A DNA stretch of 64,000 nt from Pararge aegeria (lineage: Eukaryota > Arthropoda > Insecta > Lepidoptera > Nymphalidae), in contig NC_053184.1 of NCBI RefSeq assembly GCF_905163445.1, positions 7,440,001 to 7,504,000 of the forward strand, read 5' to 3'. The stretch's first letter is position 1. Every line of letters begins with the position of its first letter. A model generated the notes under the pieces. That model was given only the letters and a program-made list of their open reading frames with translations, made no database searches and was not told the origin of the DNA. The position numbers and the translations under genes are program-made. Below are positions 57,706 through 64,000 of the stretch, in pieces.

Positions 57706-57834
57706 GCAGCGATTACATCGATGCTTTTTGTTTATTGCTTACTGAAAGAGTTGTACATCACTGAGTTTTTGGAATCCTGATGGGATCGGGACGTAACTGT
57801 GAGTTGTGACGCAATGACCATGTCCGTATTAATA

Positions 57835-57964
57835 TTATAATGGACTGGAATGGCGACCCCGTACCGGTAAACAAAGCGTTGCGCGTTGGTCGGCCCCTAA
57901 CGTGGACAGACGACTTCAAACGAGTCGCTGGGAACCGCTGGCAAGCGGCCCAGGTCCGTGTTCC
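57835..57964 (+). mobile_element. RTE-type LINE fragment (plus)
   Basis: actggaatggcgaccccgta, then cgttggtcggcccctaacgt and ggacagacgacttcaaacga give VGRP and DDFKR motifs in broken frames. At about 57965 it changes to sequence like the hAT MITE right end (ctgtatgcataccctgg to cacgccactgg). Confidence 0.6.
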
Positions 57965-58235
57965 TGCTGTATGCATACCCTGGTAAGAAACCCAGTGCAC
58001 GCCACTGGTTACTGTGCATATTTGCTTATTTAAAAATATAGCTACAAGGGTTTCCAGTCCCTGCGGCTGTGTTAGCCCTACAGGGACTTAGAACCCTTAC
58101 CGCACTACGGATTATTTAGTCTATAATTTTCTCTTCCTATTGATATGCGATAGGGCGAGTAAATTTGTAGGTATCATTACGTCCCATATCGCCCTGCTAA
58201 AGTGTAAATTAAGAAAATGCACACTTTAGGACAAG

Positions 58236-58345
58236 CTTATAAGCATGATGGCCTAGTGGGTAAGACTTAGGTCTCTCTTTTGGGCATACCGAGTGGGATC
58301 TGACTGTTTGGAGTTTTGTGCATTGTAAGCAATTAAAAACATACG
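58236..58345 (+). mobile_element. SINE head, family C, worn
   Basis: gcatgatggcctagtgggta resembles the A box, and gagtgggatctgactg sits where the B box would be. The phrase tgtgcattgtaagcaattaa follows. Degenerate. Confidence 0.4.
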
Positions 58346-58730
58346 CTTAAGGAAACGCATTTGGCCAGCATCTCCTTAACTATACTTACTTTCAGAGGAG
58401 ATAGCGATAATATTGCGAATGATAGTTTGATGAAATTCAGTTTATAGAACCAATGACGACCAGCATAACAAAGGGCACCGACAATTAATAATATGTAGAA
58501 ACCCTTTATACCTTTATAAATAAATAATCATTACGCTAGATTTTAGTAAAGTAAGAAAAAACGAATTACACCCTACCATAATAAACCTACTAGAATGACT
58601 TAAAACGATATCGTAAAATAATAAAAAGGAGCTTATGTAAATAATGTAGACAAAAATATTATATAGCCTGTCTACACATTGACTTACAAAGTTGCGTGCA
58701 AATTGTAAATGCATGATATACATATTTATA

Positions 58731-59176
58731 CTAGCTGTTACCCGCGACTTCGGTTGCGTTTGTTTTTGACATATGGCATTCGATTTAGGTGTAATTCTAA
58801 GAATTTAATGTATTTAGTATAATAGCCTTAAATGATTGGTTGGCTGCCGTCCGCTGAGGAGTTGTGTCCTGTGTCTCCAATCACATTTATCAGATCTACA
58901 CGAAATTTGGGAAAAATTAAACAGACACTATAACCTAAAGTACAAAATTAATTATTTAAATCGGTTATCATTTGACGGCGTTATGGTGTAAAATCGTCAT
59001 ACACCTTCTACCCCTCTTCCAAAAGAAATGAGCTTAATATCGGGATAAAAAGCATCCTATTTTAATTTTAATACCTTCAGAAATATGTGTTCAAAGTTTC
59101 ATGATGATCGGTTTTGTAGTTTTTGCGTGAAAGCGTAACAAACAAACTTACATTCACATTTATAATATTAGTAGGA
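58731..59176 (-). mobile_element. Non-autonomous Helitron, 446 bp (minus)
   Basis: The minus strand starts TCCTACTAATATTATAAATG, then gtttgttacgctttcacgca and aaccgatcatcatgaaactt. It ends cgaagtcgcgggtaacagCTAG at 58731 with T next. The interior is non-coding. The 5' flank is the (GGGATA)n run described next. Confidence 0.7.
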
Positions 59177-59244
59177 ATAGGGGGGATAGGGATAGGGATA
59201 GGAATAGGGATAGGGAAGTAGGGATAGGGACAGGGATAGGGATT
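59177..59244 (+). repeat. (GGGATA)n microsatellite
   Basis: Tandem GGGATA units with a few variants (gggata, ggaata, gggaca) directly beside the Helitron 5' terminus. Confidence 0.8.
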
Positions 59245-59404
59245 GACTTGATTTTGTTATTGCTGTCAGAGATGTAAAGAAACCGCAGAAGACGACTTCG
59301 TATTCTTTATAATCCTAGTTTATCCTTAGATTGTTTTTAATTGATAACGGTTTGCGCTTCTAAAATGGCAACCTGTTAACCATTTTCTTTATTCCACTAC
59401 AAGC

Positions 59405-59545
59405 GAGCCTTTTATTACAATCTCATCTAGTAGAAAGTGATGATACAGTCTATTACATAATCCGGCCAACCACACACAAACAGTTACATTAAATCCATAC
59501 TCCTAATCGGTTACGACGCAAAAACGGAACGCTGAAACTTACGAG
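59405..59545 (+). repeat. Family B repeat, worn (plus)
   Basis: gagccttttattacaatctc, then gtgatgatacagtctatt, tccggccaac, ctaatcggttacgacgcaaa and acggaacgctgaaact follow the family order with many changes. Confidence 0.45.
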
Positions 59546-59654
59546 CACCTTGGGACTCAAACATCTATGAGTTCTTTGTACTACATACCCCGCCCATTGC
59601 CATTTTAACTTACGTTATTCTATGTCCCCATTTTTGATACTATCATGTAGAGAC

Positions 59655-59880
59655 ACTATATATGAATATGGCTCTTAACATTGCCCGCTGAGTGACTCCG
59701 AGCTTTCTTATTAGGTCCATAGTTTGCGATCGTATTTCGGGCCATTAGTCATCACAGGTAACAGGCACTGTTCGAAGAGGCCGAGGGATTTTTGACGAAA
59801 ATATGTGACATAGCTTCCCGAATGCTGCCCATCCCAGTCGATTTCGGCGGCATACCTCTAAATCGAATTTCAAAAGTAAG
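59655..59880 (-). mobile_element. RTE-type LINE fragment (minus)
   Basis: The minus strand reads ctatggacctaataagaaag and gtcactcagcgggcaatgtt, matching the TMGLIRRL-xVTQRAM region at about 125-185 of this window. Upstream, ccgaaatcgactgggatggg and gcattcggg continue the element. Confidence 0.55.
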
Positions 59881-61527
59881 AATTCCTTGTTGACTACGGA
59901 ACCCTAAAATAAATCATACGTAACCTCTTGTCATTCAAGTATGTATAAAAACAGCTCCAAGGTAGGTAAATATATTTTTAATCAAGACCGAGATTCAAAA
60001 TTACAAGGAAATCATGGATGCTTGGGTTCTGCTCTTTTTGTTTTGTACAAGGCGTGTATTTCATTTATTTCTTAATAAGCAAAGCAAGTGTCCTTTGCCT
60101 TCGCGGTTTTAATTGAACTAGCAACTGCATTCGTATTCCAGCCTATCTGCATAGGTATTGGTATTTTAATCACCAATATTTATAGATGCGATTTTATTTT
60201 GTCAGAGCATTTAACGGTGATTAATTCGTTACTTAAAGTGATAAATAAGTCAATTGGCGGACCAACGCTTTTTCTTACTTTTCTCATTTTAAACAAAATT
60301 TAAGGATCGCGCGTCCGAGATCTCGAAATTAAACAGACTCATAAAAAAGCCGGCAAAATAATTATAAGCGAAAGACAAAAGGTTCGTTACTGCGGAAGAA
60401 CAATATTAAAGAAATTATACGAGGTCGACGTACTAAAACGATGCTCACATAATTCTGTCTCAAATGCTGAATTTATTAAAAAATATAATTGGTACTAAGG
60501 GATAGCACGCGACTAAGGAAAATATGTTACAACTCTGGCATACTAAATCGACGGAAACAATTATGTGTTACCACTGACGCTCTTTGAATCTGCTTAGTTT
60601 GGAAAGGTTCTAAAGATGATGGCTTGTTTATCGAGTATAACGGGTGGATAAAAAATGGAATCTTGTGTGTCCAGAGAAGCAGTCCATTCAAGAATTTGTT
60701 GACAAGCAATTAAAGGTGGGCTGAGTATGTTCTCTCGATCAAAGTGCAACAAGAGGCAGTTTTCGTTTTTGTTTTTCTGCATGGATATATTATAGTCTCG
60801 AAGCACATTGCGGCATAGAGATCTATAGCTTTTTTTTTTTTTTTAAATACAGGTTTCCAACATAAAGGTAAAATCCTTCTTATTTTAGGGTTTCATTACT
60901 ACTACACCAAAATTTTATTTCGTGTTATCCGTAGAATTTATTATAAAACGTGAAACACAGATAATATAAAATTAAACACTTAATGTAATATAAAATTCAA
61001 GCATAAAATTTACTAAATAACCAAAGATTTTTTTTTTCGTAACTTTATGAAAGTATTTAAAGTATTCGACGAAAGTACATTTCACGATTTAAGTCACACT
61101 GTCCTACAATTATTACTACTCTATTAAAATTCACAGTAAGATGTAATTACTTTATATTCAGGCTTATGAAATCATAACCATAAGTTAACTTTTTTCAAAA
61201 AACAGTATCATTTATACTAATTGAAAACCAACATGTTGGCATAATTTTGACATTGAAAATCCCACCGTCGGCTGTTTTGAAAGAGAACAAAGGAGCTTAA
61301 AGTACCTAATTATCGTTTCAATTGGTCTTCCTTTATTGACAATAATCCTGTTAAAAATTAAAGAGGCTTTAAATTCTTTACGAACAACGTCTTCAAAATT
61401 TCCTTTATGTGTGTGGCAAGAATAAATTTCCTCATAAAACAATGTTACTGCCCTGTTAAACAAATTCAATTATCACGGTGGCTTAAAACTCAATTAATCG
61501 AAGTTAGCCGCAAGATTTCTCGTCTAA
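59881..61527. other. Intergenic, nothing recognised
   Basis: AT-rich, with a poly(T) run at 60831-60844. Open frames at 60088-60303, 60527-60806 (minus) and 61212-61469 (minus) show no family features. Confidence 0.35.
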
Positions 61528-63481
61528 TCTATATATATATAATGAAAATGGTCTTCGTTTGAGGCTCAATCACGCCTAAACCACTGATCGTATCGACATG
61601 AAACCACCATTCGATGCGAAATTTTTCCTAAATGGTTTATGGCTATCTATTTTTTGAATTCCAACATTCCTTCATTTTTTTATTGCTGTTTTACTTTTAT
61701 GAACATTTATCCCGCTAATAAAAACAAAAGATAAGCATTTTCTCTTGATTCTTTTGTTTTCATGGATTTCAACAGAGTGTATTAAACGGATTATGGTTTT
61801 TTACAATCAGCTAAGAATCACTTACGGTAGTGGAGAACGGCTGGACCAATTGGGCTTTTTTTTATCTTCAGAATTGTCAGGAGAAAGTTTTGTTTGTAAG
61901 AAAATTTTAAAAAGCCCGATAAAAAGTTAAAAATTTCGATGATAATCGAAGAATTCCCATCTATATAGTCACTCACTACGAAATCTCGGGAACCATAAGA
62001 CTTAGAAATGTGAAACTTGGTAGGAATATTACTTTTGCTATGTAGAGGTCAGCTATGAATAGATTTTAAGAAATTCATTCCCCAAAGGGGATTGCGGGGG
62101 CGTTAACAATGAACAATTCCCGTTTTTAAACTATAGCTCCTATAGACTTCAAATTTGGTAGGAATCTTCTGTAAGAGGTGTAAAAATAGGCTATGAACGA
62201 ATTTTACGATAGCTCACCCCACAGGGGGTTGCGGGGGTGGGTATTAACAATTAATATTTTTAATTTTCCAGCTAAAGCTCCTACAAGCTCCAAATTTTGT
62301 AGGAATTTTCTATAAGTGATGTAAAAATGATTTATGAACAAATTTTACGATATCCCACCCCAAAGAAGATTGCGGGGGCGTTAACAATGAAAATTTTCAA
62401 TTTCCAAGCGATAGCTCCTATAGACTCCAAATTTAGTGAGAGTGTTCTATATGTAATATAAAAATGATCTTCGAGCGGATTTTACAATGAATCACCTTCA
62501 ATAAGGTTCGCGGGGGTGGGTGTTAACAATAAAAAATTTCAATTTCGAAATATAGCTTCTAAAAATTCTAAATATGGTAGGAATCTTTTATTATTCACAT
62601 AAAGAACATCTCAAAATGGATTTCAATAAAGTCTACTTCCGACAGGAATTGCGGGGGTGGGTGTTAAAATCTAAAATTTTTATTTCTAACCTGTAACTTC
62701 TACAGACTCCAAATTTGGTGGGGATCTTCGTGTATGTAGGGATATTCGTGTATTTCCTTACAACAATCGTCTTTTTGGCAGCGGAGAAAAAGTCATTGAG
62801 AGGTTTCAAAAACTTAACTTTACATGTAGCTATCCAATCAACGGACTAAGAATTTTACATTCATTTTACTTTTGCAGACTACATAACCGACGAATTCTTT
62901 TATTACGGGATCGCGGAAATGTAACAGATTAAAATGAATGCATTTTCCAAGCACATGAGATGTGGAAAAGAAATTTAGTTACTTATTCCAATAGAATTCA
63001 TAAAAAACATGCACAATTAATTTTCAATAAAAAATTGATGTCACGGAGAAAATTTTAGTTAACAGGAAATTCGTCGCACTTGAACCTAGACAGATTTCAA
63101 CTTCACATATGAGACTTGCAATGACTTTAACTTAAACTTTCAATGCTCATTTCAAATTTTTTTCTTCATGTCAATTATTATTAATTTTTGGAAGAAAGGC
63201 ACGGAAATGTTATAATGATTGCACATTGAAAGTTACAATGAATATTAGTGAGAAAAATCACCTGGATGAAAGATACAGGCTAAATCGATGGAATTTGGAA
63301 TTTGAGTAAGTCTAAACAATATCGATGCTTACAGTTCTATCCGCGGGGCCTATTTATGTTCATACAAAAATAAAAAAAAGGAGAATAATAAAAATATGAA
63401 AAAAAGAAATAAAAATGAAACATAAAATGTAATTTATTTCCTTTTTCAATTCGCTCAGCGAAGCGGGCGGGAAACGGCTAG
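61528..63481 (+). mobile_element. Large non-autonomous Helitron, 1954 bp, with internal tandem array
   Basis: The 5' end TCTATATATATATAATG at 61528 follows A, and the 3' end ggaaacggCTAG at 63481 is followed by T: exactly the A/T insertion site of Helitrons. A subterminal hairpin TTCGC-tca-GCGAA lies at 63450-63462. It carries about five 140-bp tandem units (61985-62735). No Rep/helicase frame is present, so it would need to be moved by a partner element. Confidence 0.75.
61985..62735 (+). repeat. Tandem array of ~140-bp units inside the Helitron
   Basis: The ttgcggggg anchor recurs at about 62092, 62229, 62370, 62508 (as ttcgcggggg) and 62649, spaced 137-141 bp. Each unit also has a 'ctcctatagactccaaattt'-like phrase and ggtaggaat. 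Units are diverged from one another, so the array is old. Confidence 0.8.
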
Positions 63482-63694
63482 TTGGTATATAAGAAGATAG
63501 GAAAATATACTAGCTGTCATAACTTATTCTTACTAGTTCGCTCTTAGTTTTACAATCCTAGTCATTTTCCTTCTTGCGAATAAGGTAAATTTTTCGTCTT
63601 AATCTCTTGGCGCCTCCTGGTGGTACTATTACATATAACAGTAATGCTGTTTTATACCACAGAAACCAATGAAAAGTTTTAAATTTCTCAAATA

Positions 63695-63772
63695 AAAACG
63701 CACATAACTGTGTAATGCGTGCGTTAGAGGTCATCCTGAAAGCGAGGCAGACGCTCTTACCACCATTTATTA
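63695..63772 (-). mobile_element. SINE family C head fragment (minus)
   Basis: aaacgcacataactgtgtaa, then tgcgttagaggtc and gaggcagacgctcttaccac correspond to the body start and the tRNA-like head of the copy at 51883, with a lost B box. Confidence 0.4.
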
Positions 63773-63841
63773 CTGTGCATTTAGTTCAAATAAATTAAAG
63801 ATATTTATAAACAGCAATAAATTGTAAATTTAGGTTTTTTG

Positions 63842-64000
63842 TAGGGAGTTTCTCCTAAACTAATGGCCGCTTGTATCCAGCGACCCCCTTGATGGCGACT
63901 CGTTTGATGGCTCTGTCCACCTCGTTGGGGGCCGACTCCGCTGCGTTTACCGGTGCGGGGTCGCCACTCCAGCACCCTAGGAAACCAACAGCCATGGGTT
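63842..64000 (-). mobile_element. RTE-type LINE fragment running off the window (minus)
   Basis: The minus strand reads gctggagtggcgaccccgca, then ccggtaaacgcagcggagtc, ggcccccaacgaggtggaca and gagccatcaaacgagtc, matching VLEWRPRTGKR-like, VGPQRGGQ and IKRV motifs with frame changes. It enters from beyond the right edge. Confidence 0.6.

Overview
This is nuclear DNA from an insect, most probably a moth or butterfly (Lepidoptera). The sequence is AT-rich, genes are sparse, introns are short GT-AG, and the interspersed repeats belong to classes I associate with lepidopteran genomes: tRNA-headed SINEs, RTE-type LINE fragments whose 3' end is a TGA microsatellite, and non-autonomous Helitrons with a TCTATATATA-type 5' end and a CTAG or CTAA 3' end. 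Species and chromosome cannot be read from the sequence.

Only two protein-coding loci are convincing. At the left edge (578-2231, + strand) are the last two exons of an MFS sugar transporter of the insect facilitated trehalose/glucose transporter type. Its 5' exon or exons are not seen, and the intron upstream of 578 holds an RTE LINE fragment. At 18764-19975 (- strand) is an intact single-exon achaete-scute family bHLH gene of 403 residues. It has a candidate TATA box, a GC-rich leader and a minimal AUG-UGA upstream ORF just before the start codon. The two loci point away from each other's functions: one is a metabolite carrier and the other a neural/proneural regulator. Nothing suggests they work together.

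The rest is intergenic. 2.6-17.3 kb is a patchwork of SINEs, Helitron ends, hairpins and LINE scraps. About 17.3-23.4 kb, around the bHLH gene, has no repeat I can recognise, which fits a regulatory domain. 23.4-41 kb has scattered repeats between long AT-rich stretches with little to read. 41.9-42.6 kb is CpG-rich for this window and unassigned. 45.4-45.6 kb is a hAT-type MITE with a perfect 8-bp target duplication inside an older repeat. 45.8-46.4 kb (- strand) has two hydrophobic open segments that can be joined in phase across a 105-bp GT-AG intron; they may be exons or a relic of an XK-related-like membrane protein (weak call). 47.9-64 kb is rich in Helitrons, including a 1.95-kb element with a five-unit array of about 140 bp, plus SINEs and RTE fragments up to the right edge.

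No true tRNA, rRNA, CRISPR or prokaryotic operon feature was seen. Repeat family names are from memory of family features and were not checked against any database.
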